In this document: piece by piece, positions 8,712 to 15,913 of the stretch
Position numbering within the stretch: the first letter of the stretch is position 1
Layout of the letters: the number at the start of each line of letters is the position of its first letter
DNA from: a virus
Length of the DNA stretch: 57,647 nt
IMG/VR virus record: IMGVR_UViG_3300021081_000002
Span: 1 to 57,647 of that record
Reading direction: 5' to 3' (one strand)
The notes under the pieces: generated by a model
Databases searched by the model: none
Seen by the model: the letters and a program-made list of their open reading frames with translations, nothing else
Told to the model about the DNA's origin: nothing
Made by a program: the position numbers and the translations under genes

Positions 8712-9372
8712 CTCCACCAAACTCCCCACTGTCGTTATAGCGCGCGTACTCGGCGATGTCGGCGTTGGCCACAAGGTGGCTGTTCACTTCCTTGTAGTTG
8801 ACGTCATCCTTCCCCTTACCGGCGAGAGGGTGCATATGCTCGACTACCGTCTCCGGGAGATAGGTCAGGCGGTTGAGCGCCATACCCCAGTCTTTCCAGA
8901 CGACGTCAACACAAAGATGCTGGAAGCCAGGTGGGACCATATACCCGAGTGCTCGGGGGATGTTGGTAGTCATCGCTACCTGAGTGGGTATGGCCTCATA
9001 CTGGAAGAGATCGTTTCCGTATACGAACCCCGTTCCCAGTGTCTCCAATGCCTCAAGGTAGTCGTTGTCCCATCCTCGTGTACGAGCACGGTGATCGTCA
9101 CCCATGAAGCCAACTGCAAATCCCAGCCGAGGTGCGAGTGCTGTATAAGCTTGATTAAGTGCGTCGCACATTCCTCTTCGACCGCCCGGGACAGCAACGA
9201 CTCTCCCATATCCTGTAAGGAGCTTGTAGTATGTTGGTAGATACGGGTCGCTGTCGTCACAGACAATCACCAGTTCTGTCGATGCCGTCGTCGTATCTCT
9301 GAAATTGTCGTAGAGTTCTACAGCGCTCTTCGGCCTGCCTTTGGAAGGTACCAGTATGGTCAGCGCGCTCAT
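8671..9372 (-). CDS. GT2-like glycosyltransferase
   Basis: A 233-residue protein beginning MSALTILVPSKGRPKSAVEL, the classic first strand of GT-A/GT2 enzymes. LVIVCDDSDP follows, and GFMGDDHRART at the position of the metal-binding acidic motif. A GGAG SD precedes the ATG. The start lies 116 bases inside the upstream transferase gene, an unusually long overlap in another frame. Late HMHPLAGKGKDDVN is typical of phage glycan transferases. Target sugar unknown. Confidence 0.65.
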   Translation of the reverse strand: MSALTILVPSKGRPKSAVELYDNFRDTTTASTELVIVCDDSDPYLPTYYKLLTGYGRVVAVPGGRRGMCDALNQAYTALAPRLGFAVGFMGDDHRARTRGWDNDYLEALETLGTGFVYGNDLFQYEAIPTQVAMTTNIPRALGYMVPPGFQHLCVDVVWKDWGMALNRLTYLPETVVEHMHPLAGKGKDDVNYKEVNSHLVANADIAEYARYNDSGEFGGDVARLKALSGMQH

Positions 9373-10048
9373 TGATCAGCTCCAGGGTAGCTTCGCGGTT
9401 AAGGTAGGCGGCGTTGTAACGGTGGAGGATTTCGACATCTTCCGGCTCCCAGTCGAGGGTTAGTTTGCCGGTAGGGTCCGCACGGTCGTGATAGAGGCAC
9501 ATCAGCACCCCGGGATGAAACACCGGTTGACCGACTAGCGTATGAGCGGCGTTAATCATCGCTCTGTCCTCACAACCCCAACCCCTCAGCCTTGAGTCTT
9601 GTCCACCTGCAAGCCACCATACGTCAGGTCGACAAACCCAAATTCCTCCCTGAGAAGGTCCTGCTCGGCAGATTGCTCGGTTTCGGAGCTGAGAAAGATT
9701 TGATCCTCCGGCGATATTGTGGATCGCTTTCGGCGACATCTCCCACACCTCATTGAAAGGGAAATGGAGAAGGTAGTCTTCAGACTGAATAGCATCTCTC
9801 AACGCCCTTTCCTCTGGGATGGAGTCAGCGTCGCAGAGGACCACCTTCTCAGCTCCGTAGCTCTCAGCCATCAACACTCCGAGATTTCTCGTCGCAGAGC
9901 GGTTAAAACGGACATAAGATCTGTCATCGGCAACTAAGACGTGATCGAACGGATACATCTCAGAGACGCGGTCCCGAGTGATCTTGAACGGCTCTTCCCG
10001 CGAGCCTGAGTCATCATTCCGGTACAGGAACACGAGAGCAGTCCGCAC
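9257..10048 (-). CDS. Galactosyltransferase-like GT-A protein
   Basis: A 263-residue protein: VLVADDRSYVRFNRSATRN, then VVLCDADSIPEE (DXD), then LRGWGCEDRAMINAAH, the acceptor motif also seen in the transferase at 4554-5390. The GTG start at 10048 follows AAGGAG at 5 bases. It is the first gene of the leftward cassette, so its promoter should lie in 10049-10187. The last 38 codons overlap the next gene. Confidence 0.65.
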   Translation of the reverse strand: MRTALVFLYRNDDSGSREEPFKITRDRVSEMYPFDHVLVADDRSYVRFNRSATRNLGVLMAESYGAEKVVLCDADSIPEERALRDAIQSEDYLLHFPFNEVWEMSPKAIHNIAGGSNLSQLRNRAICRAGPSQGGIWVCRPDVWWLAGGQDSRLRGWGCEDRAMINAAHTLVGQPVFHPGVLMCLYHDRADPTGKLTLDWEPEDVEILHRYNAAYLNREATLELINERADHTGTFQRQAEERCRTLRQFQRYDDGIDRTGDCL

Positions 10049-10187
10049 GGTTCTCCTTAGAGCCTGTTACACAGAGAGGGAGACAGCCCTACGGACTGGA
10101 CGATCACCAGTATCGAGTGACTGGGAATTTACTAGCCGATCCCTCTGTTGCACTCAGTAAGAGCCGCAACAGAGGGAGAGACCGACC
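10049..10187. promoter_or_regulatory. Divergent intergenic region with SD-sequestering hairpin
   Basis: Separates the leftward sugar/late operon from the rightward TM2 gene, so promoters for both are expected; no convincing -35/-10 pair was found. A perfect 11-bp inverted repeat pairs 10141-10151 with 10166-10176 around a 14-base loop. Its right arm includes AGAGGG of the SD for the gene at 10188, so the folded mRNA would hide the ribosome site. Confidence 0.45.
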
Positions 10188-10421
10188 ATGAACTACTACG
10201 ACCAGACCCCGACCACTTACAGCGCTAAGGAGCGTGGAATCTACTACCTGCTTTGGTGTCTGTTTGGCCTCATCGGAGGCCATCAGTTCTACCTCGGCCG
10301 GAACGGCAGAGCGCTGAGCTACATCTTGACGTTCGCGTGGGGCACCGTCGGTTTGTGGATCGACTTGTTCTCTGCTAGGAACCAGGTCAACCGGTCCAAC
10401 GCCGGAGAGTTCAGGAGTTGA
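10188..10421 (+). CDS. TM2-domain membrane protein
   Basis: A 77-residue protein with two hydrophobic segments: IYYLLWCLFGLIGGHQFYLG and ALSYILTFAWGTVGLWIDLF, the order and spacing of a TM2 domain including GGHQFYLGR. Such proteins sit in the cytoplasmic membrane; their role in phages is not known. The SD GAGGGAG lies in the right arm of the upstream hairpin. First of three small membrane genes in a row. Confidence 0.75.
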   Translation: MNYYDQTPTTYSAKERGIYYLLWCLFGLIGGHQFYLGRNGRALSYILTFAWGTVGLWIDLFSARNQVNRSNAGEFRS

Positions 10422-10422
10422 C

Positions 10423-10518
10423 ATGCTGATCTTCGAAATCGTCGTTTTTGTCGTCGTGACGATAGTCGGGCTGGCTGCTGTCGTTCTGTGGTTGGCCCAC
10501 CACGGCCCAAGGAGCTAA
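10423..10518 (+). CDS. 31-residue single-span membrane peptide
   Basis: Starts one base after the TM2 gene stop. After MLIFEIV a single hydrophobic stretch ends in HHGPRS. The SD (CAGGAG) lies at the end of the TM2 gene. Probably a membrane micropeptide co-translated with its neighbours; no family recognised. Confidence 0.5.
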   Translation: MLIFEIVVFVVVTIVGLAAVVLWLAHHGPRS

Positions 10519-10519
10519 G

Positions 10520-10627
10520 ATGATCGAGATCCTGATTTTTGCCGCAGCGGCGCTGGTCGTACTAGGCGCAGTCGTCGCAGTGGTGGCCTATACCGACTAC
10601 CAGCAGAGGAAGCCATATACGGAGTAA
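10520..10627 (+). CDS. 35-residue single-span membrane peptide
   Basis: Begins 1 base after the previous stop, with AAGGAG as SD 5 bases ahead. MIEILIFAAAALVVLGAVV forms one membrane span, followed by a polar tail TDYQQRKPYTE. Same architecture as the preceding peptide, perhaps by duplication. Function unknown. Confidence 0.5.
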   Translation: MIEILIFAAAALVVLGAVVAVVAYTDYQQRKPYTE

Positions 10628-10670
10628 AGTCACACTTCTTCCCGAGGGAGAAAAACAGGGGGATTTAGAG

Positions 10671-10701
10671 AGAGGGCCCGCCGGGGATGGCGGGCCCCTC
10701 T
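10671..10701. terminator. Hairpin terminator between convergent genes
   Basis: AGAGGGCCCGCC (10671-10682) pairs with GGCGGGCCCCTCT (10689-10701), a 12-bp G+C-rich stem with one bulged base and a 6-base loop. It lies between the rightward small membrane genes and the end of the leftward lysin, so it could stop both transcripts. There is no long U run. Confidence 0.6.
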
Positions 10702-10716
10702 CGTGTCGTCTAAACG

Positions 10717-10783
10717 TCCCCCTGCTTAGACATTAGGTGTCCAGGGCTAAATATCACCCGAAACTACCACATATTAGACATCT
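10717..10783 (+). repeat. Dispersed intergenic element, copy A
   Basis: Shares the core ATTAGGTGTCCAGG and the flanks CCCCCT, CTTA, AATAT, CGAAACTA and GACATCT, in the same order, with 24026-24094. The conserved block is about 65 bases with small gaps. No gene explains it here. See copy B. Confidence 0.6.
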
Positions 10784-12813
10784 CCAGGGTTGTCCCCGAC
10801 GATCGGGCCAAAGAGGGTGGCGTCGGGGACTTCGTACACCTGGCCGTAGATCCTGGTCAGTTCCGCAACCCTCGCCGGCTCCGCGACCCACCGACGGAAC
10901 TTGTCATCGCCGTCAGCGAGGTAGACGGCAGTTTTACCACTACCCCTGATGAGGGCCTTTCGGAAGGACTTGTTCATCTCACCCTTCGTCGGGCCGCCGG
11001 TTACCACCGGTCGGTCGTTGATCAGAGCCTCGACTCGGAAGATCAGGGCGTTAAAATGGGTTTCGAAGTTAGCGGGCAGTGGCATATCTTCATCATCTCC
11101 TGTAGTGGTGTGGTTCCAGAAATATAGCGGTCCGCCGGTGGTGACGTCGTTGTCGCAGGCAGCACCAAGGACGGTGACGTTATTCTCCACCTGCCTGACG
11201 CTGGCGCGCTTATCGAAGGTAAAGTCGCTCCCACGGAGGTTGACGGTCTCAGCATTCGGACCGGTACCAACTTGACTCTTTAATGACCAGGCATACGCCT
11301 GCCAACCGTCCTGAATCACCCCCTGGTCGAATCCGAGGGAGATAACCCGGTAACCGCCGTAAACCCCGAAGCGGTAGCCAGCGGCGTTAGTCACTGCCCG
11401 CGCGGCGATCTGATATGGCTTCACTTGCCCGTTCCACGCCGACACAGAGACGTCGAAGTCGGCCGAGAAGTAGATAGTACTTCCCGAGGGGTATCCGAGG
11501 GCCCTAGCCTGCTTTACGGCCTCTGTGGCGTCGCTGGTCCCTCCAGCGGCACCCCTGGACTGATCCCCAGCGGTATTTTCCCAGTTCAGCATGATATTAA
11601 CCCCCGCTGCCAGGAGTTGGTCCCTCTCGGCGGCGAGAATGACTTTACCGTTGGGCAGTGGTGCGAGATACCGCGAAACGAAGGTGATCCCGAGGGGTTG
11701 GAGCCCAGAAAGTGGTGTTGGGCGACCCCATGAGTAGTCGAGACCCTTCAATTTCAACCCGACGGTGGGCGGGGGTGTAGGTGGTGGTGGCGGAGGCGGC
11801 AAAATGACTCCTTGGCGAGCTTGGAAAGCGGCGAGTGTCTCTCCCCGCATGATGCTGAGCGTAGCATCCATTGCTAAATACGATCCGCAGTCCTTACGAT
11901 TGAAGGAGATGTGAATGTGCCACAAGTGGCTGGTATCGGAGGTTGTAGTCCGATGAGCACGGAAGTCCCAACCCTCGACGCCGTTGTCATCGTCAGTCTG
12001 GCCGAAGAACTCCTTCATGTACCCCGAACGGGGGTCGTTAGCCTGTCCAGCGGCGAGAAGCCGGTTTGCATATCTCTTGATGGTGGTATAGTCCCCGGCC
12101 TGGGCGTCTGGGAAGGTTAGATCGATAGCACTGGCCCTGTCGGGGCCCGTGCGGTCATCGGCGTGCTGGACGGAGTAGTCACCGGAACTGTTCTGGCTCC
12201 GGGTGTTGTGATAGCCGGGCTTGTTGGCGTAGATCCCGCCGAGCAGGGTACGCGGCTCGACATTGACATCAAACTGCCTCCAGAACCACCACATCGCGTC
12301 TGTGACGTAATTCGGATTGGGGTTGTCACTGATCGCGACGGGAGCGGGGGCCGGAACGGGGACCGATGACGGCGGGGGTGTAGTTTGTACCCTAATGGAC
12401 GCTAACCACTGGTCTGCGAGTGTTGCGCTTGTTGCGAGGTGTACGTGGTTCGCATGCTGTGCCTTCGTCGCGGCGTCGTAGACGTCCGCTACCCTCTGGT
12501 TCTTGACATAGAAGCCGTTGTCCGTGTCGAAGGGGGTCGTATGGATTTCCTCCACGATGTACTTCGAGAACTGGATCAGCCACAGTGCGACGTCTCTCCC
12601 CTTCTCCGGCTGGCCGGTTCCGCCGAAGCCTATGTCGATTGCGACCGCCATACTTCCGCCATACTGGAGATTTCCGCTGTGATAGCTCCCCGGCTCACTT
12701 CGGACCGAGGATGTGATGTAGATGTCGGCCTTACCTGGATAGAATTCGAGAATTTCGAGGAGTTTGCGTCCGATGTCGTTGAGTTGGACGTCACTCCAGA
12801 CGGTGATAGCCAT
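10774..12813 (-). CDS. Multidomain endolysin (two M15-like domains plus DUF1906)
   Basis: A 679-residue lysin that should degrade host peptidoglycan. Domain 1 (about 1-140) has a zinc-peptidase pattern: YHSGN, AIDIGFG, NHVHLA. Domain 2 (about 175-325) repeats the idea with YHNTRSQN, AIDLTF and HLWHIHIS. A Pro-rich linker (about 335) leads to a DUF1906 glycoside-hydrolase-like domain (about 345-560: GLDYSWGRPTPL, FVSRYLAP, IMLNWEN, IYFSADFD). The last 90 residues are unassigned, perhaps wall-binding. I chose the ATG at 12813 (SD GAAGGGA at 7 bases) over a TTG at 12864 with no SD. Lies far from the holin. Confidence 0.8.
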   Translation of the reverse strand: MAITVWSDVQLNDIGRKLLEILEFYPGKADIYITSSVRSEPGSYHSGNLQYGGSMAVAIDIGFGGTGQPEKGRDVALWLIQFSKYIVEEIHTTPFDTDNGFYVKNQRVADVYDAATKAQHANHVHLATSATLADQWLASIRVQTTPPPSSVPVPAPAPVAISDNPNPNYVTDAMWWFWRQFDVNVEPRTLLGGIYANKPGYHNTRSQNSSGDYSVQHADDRTGPDRASAIDLTFPDAQAGDYTTIKRYANRLLAAGQANDPRSGYMKEFFGQTDDDNGVEGWDFRAHRTTTSDTSHLWHIHISFNRKDCGSYLAMDATLSIMRGETLAAFQARQGVILPPPPPPPTPPPTVGLKLKGLDYSWGRPTPLSGLQPLGITFVSRYLAPLPNGKVILAAERDQLLAAGVNIMLNWENTAGDQSRGAAGGTSDATEAVKQARALGYPSGSTIYFSADFDVSVSAWNGQVKPYQIAARAVTNAAGYRFGVYGGYRVISLGFDQGVIQDGWQAYAWSLKSQVGTGPNAETVNLRGSDFTFDKRASVRQVENNVTVLGAACDNDVTTGGPLYFWNHTTTGDDEDMPLPANFETHFNALIFRVEALINDRPVVTGGPTKGEMNKSFRKALIRGSGKTAVYLADGDDKFRRWVAEPARVAELTRIYGQVYEVPDATLFGPIVGDNPGDV

Positions 12814-12875
12814 AGATATGTCCCTTCGGGGCTCTGTCTGCGTCTTGGCGGCGATTTCGGACAAAATGGGGCAAA

Positions 12876-12904
12876 ATTATGGCATCAAGTGCCACATCGA
12901 CCAA
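12876..12904 (-). promoter_or_regulatory. Candidate sigma-70-type promoter for the lysin
   Basis: On the minus strand TTGGTC (12904-12899) and CATAAT (12881-12876) are spaced 17 bases apart, about 60 bases ahead of the lysin start. The -10 matches consensus at 5 of 6 positions; the -35 is weak. Predicted only. Confidence 0.35.
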
Positions 12905-13019
12905 TCTACAGGTAGTACAAACTGTTAGAGGCGAAGACGAATAGTGCAGCGACGTTTATCGATGGGGGTACCCCCCCTACCCCACCACCACTAGACACCA
13001 GACACACACCACAGTGGTG

Positions 13020-13129
13020 GGTACCGGTACCTGGGTACCGGTACCTGTAAGGGATCCCTTATGTGACTCCAGTACCGGTACCTCTAAGGGATCCCTTAGG
13101 GTCCCATATGGAGGGTAGGTACCGGTACC
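13020..13129. repeat. Four copies of palindrome GGTACCGGTACC
   Basis: Copies at 13020-13031, 13034-13045, 13071-13082 (first base A) and 13118-13129. The 12-base unit is itself two GGTACC palindromes. They are interleaved with the TAAGGGATCC-type repeats. Possible protein-binding sites. Confidence 0.85.
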
Positions 13130-13337
13130 CTACTAAGGGATCCGTTAAGGGATTCCTTAAGGGATCCGTTATAAGGATTGTTATTATGGGTCCTATATCA
13201 TGGGGTAGTAAGGGATCCGTTAATAGGCACCATATGGGTCCCATCGACATCGATATGCGAGGCGACACATATGAGCGATGTGAGAGGTATGTATTATATT
13301 TATTAACAGATCCCTTATTAATATAACAGATCCCTTA
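13048..13337. repeat. Eight-copy palindromic repeat family TAAGGGATCCSTTA
   Basis: Perfect palindrome TAAGGGATCCCTTA at 13048-13061 and 13085-13098. TAAGGGATCCGTTA at 13134-13147, 13158-13171 and 13209-13222. TAAGGGATTCCTTA at 13146-13159. Reverse-oriented TAACAGATCCCTTA at 13304-13317 and 13324-13337. Several share end bases head to tail. The layout resembles origin iterons or a clustered operator. Confidence 0.85.
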
Positions 13338-13600
13338 TGTATATGTATAGTATACATACCACTACTATATATATATTATACATATATATAATACATATAT
13401 ATATTATATACATATATATACTATATGTATATATATATACTATATGTGTATGTATATACTACTACTATATATATACTATACATATATATACTACATACAT
13501 ATATGTACCATATACATATACCATATACTAATAGCGTATGTATGTGTGGTATGTATGGTATGTATATACATATACCATATGTGTATAGTGTATATGCACA
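13285..13600. repeat. Alternating A/T tract
   Basis: About 300 bases of TATATA, CATATA and GTATAC-type repeats with very few G or C, giving Tyr/Ile-rich meaningless frames on both strands. It directly follows the iteron-like repeats, as a DNA-unwinding element would. Confidence 0.75.
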
Positions 13601-13674
13601 TAGCATATGCACATAGCACTAAGAGATATAGCATATGCACATAGCATATGCATGTGCACCATCACGGTAGCGTG

Positions 13675-13815
13675 ATAGGGGTATATAGCACATGCACACC
13701 CTGCACCTGCGACAGCACGTGCACCCCACGCCACATGGCAGGTACGTGCACCCCACACCACAGCACGAGGTGTGCTCCACGCCACACCCACACCACACCC
13801 CGTCCTCGCCACACC
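13675..13815. repeat. CAC-rich low-complexity segment
   Basis: Dense CACACC, GCACCCC and CCACAC repeats with strong C-over-G bias on the plus strand. The composition changes abruptly from the A/T tract and from the sequence to the right. Confidence 0.7.
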
Positions 13816-13988
13816 CTGATTTGCATTCAAGCTAGGTGTATGCTAAGCTTGAGAGGTAGGGCAAGGAAGACAGAGTTGACAACTGAAGAGGCTAGGTAGA
13901 GGTACTCAGTGAGGTAGTTCACAAACTGATACCCCGGTTGCAGGTCTAGACCCCCTGGAAGTACAGAGGGAATTATCTGAGAGCCACA

Positions 13989-14237
13989 GTGTTATACCTA
14001 GTAGAGAGCAAAATAGCAAAGGGACACACCGATCGGGTTGAACGAAGATCCAATTGGATGCGAGAGATCCGGTTCGTGACCAAGAGTCCTGATGTACCGA
14101 ATAGAGACAGCGTCCAGCTAATGATGCCAGAGGGTTGCCACCCCGAGCGCGTCATGTGGGTATCGCTTCACAGCGATCAGTACTTTATCTCGTTCCGGCC
14201 CACTACTGGTACACACCAATTAGAGAGTTGTGTGTAG
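13989..14237 (+). CDS. Doubtful 82-residue reading frame
   Basis: A GTG-started frame in the gene-poor region with no clear SD. The second half (DSVQLMMPEGCHPERVMWV, then SLHSDQYFISFRP) reads like protein, but nothing was recognised. It may be a decayed gene. Kept only as a low-confidence candidate. Confidence 0.2.
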   Translation: MLYLVESKIAKGHTDRVERRSNWMREIRFVTKSPDVPNRDSVQLMMPEGCHPERVMWVSLHSDQYFISFRPTTGTHQLESCV

Positions 14238-14359
14238 GGTGCGAGGTCATACGCTGTCCAGTGTACGTTGTACGGTTTGAGGGGTCTGTGAAGGTAGTTA
14301 GCCACAGTGCAACAACACGACAACGTACGCGAAACATGAGTCCAGCCACACATGAGCCG

Positions 14360-14931
14360 GTAGTTAGGCGGGATGCCAGACGGCTAGTCAGTAGTTTGAC
14401 GGGATGTCAGAGGCTAGCGGGACTCAAGGCAGTACGTCCCCTACCATCCAGGGGTTACAGGGATGATGAAGACGTGAGTATGGGTGCGTTCCTTGGCGCT
14501 AGCAAGACGGTTGCCAAGTGGCCTAGTGAGGCTAGGCGACGTACCCAGATCCTCTAAGGAGTTGATCGCTCACGGGCCGGGTACTACGAGGGAGAGTGCC
14601 AACGACCGCACTTAGCACGGATTGAGGAGCCGGTGCTATCTGGGGGGAGGTTGATAGGTGACGTTAACGGACCTATCAGACTGTACCAGGGTAGCAACCT
14701 TGTCCGGAAACGTGGAGAGTGCAAGATCAGCTTCATAGACTGATCATGACACAACAGAGAGACTTAACACATACTTAGCACTTAGCTTCACACTTCGCAC
14801 TACATCGCACATAGAGCACTGGACCCAAACACGGGCGGCAACACTGCTTAGAGGATACGTCGTACGACCACAGACGGGCATTTAGGTAGGCAGTCCTAAT
14901 AGAGGGTAGGTAGTTAGGCAGGATGCCAGAC
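14360..14931 (+). repeat. Three dispersed copies of a 21-22-base repeat
   Basis: GTAGTTAGGCGGGATGCCAG (plus AC) at 14360-14381 and GTAGTTAGGCAGGATGCCAG (plus AC) at 14910-14931 differ at one base of 22. A diverged copy, GTAGTTTGACGGGATGTCAG, lies at 14391. No gene accounts for them. Confidence 0.7.
14658..14738 (+). CDS. Possible 26-residue leader peptide
   Basis: GTG start 7 bases after GGGGGGAGG, an SD as strong as those of the real genes, followed by 26 codons and TAG. The peptide (MTLTDLSDCTRVATLSGN then VESARSAS) matches nothing known. The good SD is the only support. Confidence 0.25.
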   Translation: MTLTDLSDCTRVATLSGNVESARSAS

Positions 14932-15026
14932 TGGTGTGTCAGGTCATGAGCGGGATGCTCGCGACACACACGATGTGCTCACACATACAATCACAACTAG
15001 AAGATAGATCAAGAGAAGGTGAGGTA

Positions 15027-15161
15027 ATGAATAGCATCTGTGGCTACCTGCTAGAACACGCAGAGGCCACAACCGAATTCAAGCTTGAGTGGGTTACCAC
15101 CCCGCTTAGGACCGCCATGGGAGTAATGCATCTAGTCCAGCAAAGTGGTATCCTCGGCTAG
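15027..15161 (+). CDS. Small hypothetical protein (44 residues)
   Basis: ATG at 15027 behind AAGGTGAGG. Starts MNSICGYLLEHAEATTEF and ends LVQQSGILG. First gene of the rightward early block, ending 37 bases before the GGDEF gene. No family recognised; the length and strong SD suggest a real small early gene. Confidence 0.5.
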   Translation: MNSICGYLLEHAEATTEFKLEWVTTPLRTAMGVMHLVQQSGILG

Positions 15162-15198
15162 ATGTACTACTGAGAGGGAGAGGGGGAGGTGTTGCAAG

Positions 15199-15849
15199 AT
15201 GTATACGCTGTTAGTCGTTGGAATCGGGATCGTGGGCGCTCTCCTAGGGTGGATCCTCGGCTATAGAAAGGCAAGCCGACGATCAGAAGATATAGAGAGG
15301 GCTGCCCACCTTGACAAACTAACTGGGCTGTTTGATAGGGCCATCGTCGAAAACGCTATTGATGATGCCACGAAGAGTGGCGTCAACCTCACAATTGGGG
15401 TATGTGACGTCAACGGCCTACATGACATCAACGAGTCCTTGGGGCACGCTGCGGGCGATCAACTGCTCTTAGCCGTGTCTCATCGCTTACTCGACCTTCT
15501 CCCCGAGGGAGAGGGATTGGTGGCAAGAACGGGGGGAGATGAGTTCTGGATTGCAACCTCTCAGTCACCTCAAAGCCTAGTAGATGCGTATACCTCTGAC
15601 ATCGACGGCTTGGCTCACAGGGCCAGTGTCGGAGTTGCATCATCCCCACAAAACGGGTCGCCGAGACACGCTGTCCTCTGTGCAGATCTCGCGATGTACT
15701 CAGCAAAGAGTAGCCACACACCTGCGATGATCTATAACCAGAGCACTATGGGTACGCCTGAAGAGCAGAATGAAGGACTACCGGAGGAGATCAAGTACGA
15801 GCATCGCCATCACGAGCGCCGACAAAAAGAGAGAAGGAAAAGGGCGTGA
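15199..15849 (+). CDS. Membrane-anchored GGDEF protein, putative diguanylate cyclase
   Basis: A 216-residue protein. Residues about 2-22 (YTLLVVGIGIVGALLGWILG) form a membrane anchor. Then LDKLTGLFDRAIVENAI (GGDEF entry motif), GVCDVNGLHDINESLGHAAGD and an intact RTGGDEFWIA follow. These are the signature sites for cyclic-di-GMP synthesis from two GTP. The usual DxDxFK is DVNGLH here, and no RxxD inhibitory site lies ahead of GGDEF. A basic tail ends the protein. ATG at 15199 chosen for its SD (GGGGGAGG). Confidence 0.8.
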   Translation: MYTLLVVGIGIVGALLGWILGYRKASRRSEDIERAAHLDKLTGLFDRAIVENAIDDATKSGVNLTIGVCDVNGLHDINESLGHAAGDQLLLAVSHRLLDLLPEGEGLVARTGGDEFWIATSQSPQSLVDAYTSDIDGLAHRASVGVASSPQNGSPRHAVLCADLAMYSAKSSHTPAMIYNQSTMGTPEEQNEGLPEEIKYEHRHHERRQKERRKRA

Positions 15850-15907
15850 CTACTACACTAGGGATGATCTTGATGCTGGGAATCATATACCCGTTCTTGG
15901 TGTTGTA
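15845..15907 (+). CDS. Possible 20-residue hydrophobic peptide
   Basis: GTG overlaps the GGDEF stop as GTGA, and GAAGGA lies 8-9 bases upstream. Product MTTTLGMILMLGIIYPFLVL is one short hydrophobic helix. It resembles the other tiny membrane peptides of this genome in size, but it could be chance. Confidence 0.3.
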
Positions 15908-15913
15908 GCGGAT

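Larger units (their letters stand above)
12814..15026. other. 2.2-kb gene-poor region, candidate replication origin
   Basis: No convincing gene of normal size. In order it holds the lysin promoter area, a cluster of palindromic repeats (13020-13337), an almost pure alternating A/T tract (about 13285-13600), a stretch of repeated CATATGCACATAG-like units (about 13570-13665), a CAC-rich segment (13675-13815), and 1.2 kb of mixed sequence with three copies of a 21-22-base repeat and only weak small reading frames. Palindromic iteron-like repeats beside an A/T tract, next to the replication genes, fit an origin. This is inference. Confidence 0.5.

Noticed and set aside
13337-13644. Tyr/Ile-rich frames on both strands of the A/T tract
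   Set aside because: They arise from TATA-type repeats and mirror each other on both strands; no SD and no protein-like composition.
13020-13665. CRISPR array
   Set aside because: Repeats are short palindromes without regular spacers, and no cas genes apart from the RecB/Cas4-like nuclease, which is common in phages on its own.
14135-14557. 140-residue frame in the gene-poor region
   Set aside because: Arg/Ser-rich, no SD, covers repeated non-coding motifs, and no recognisable domain.
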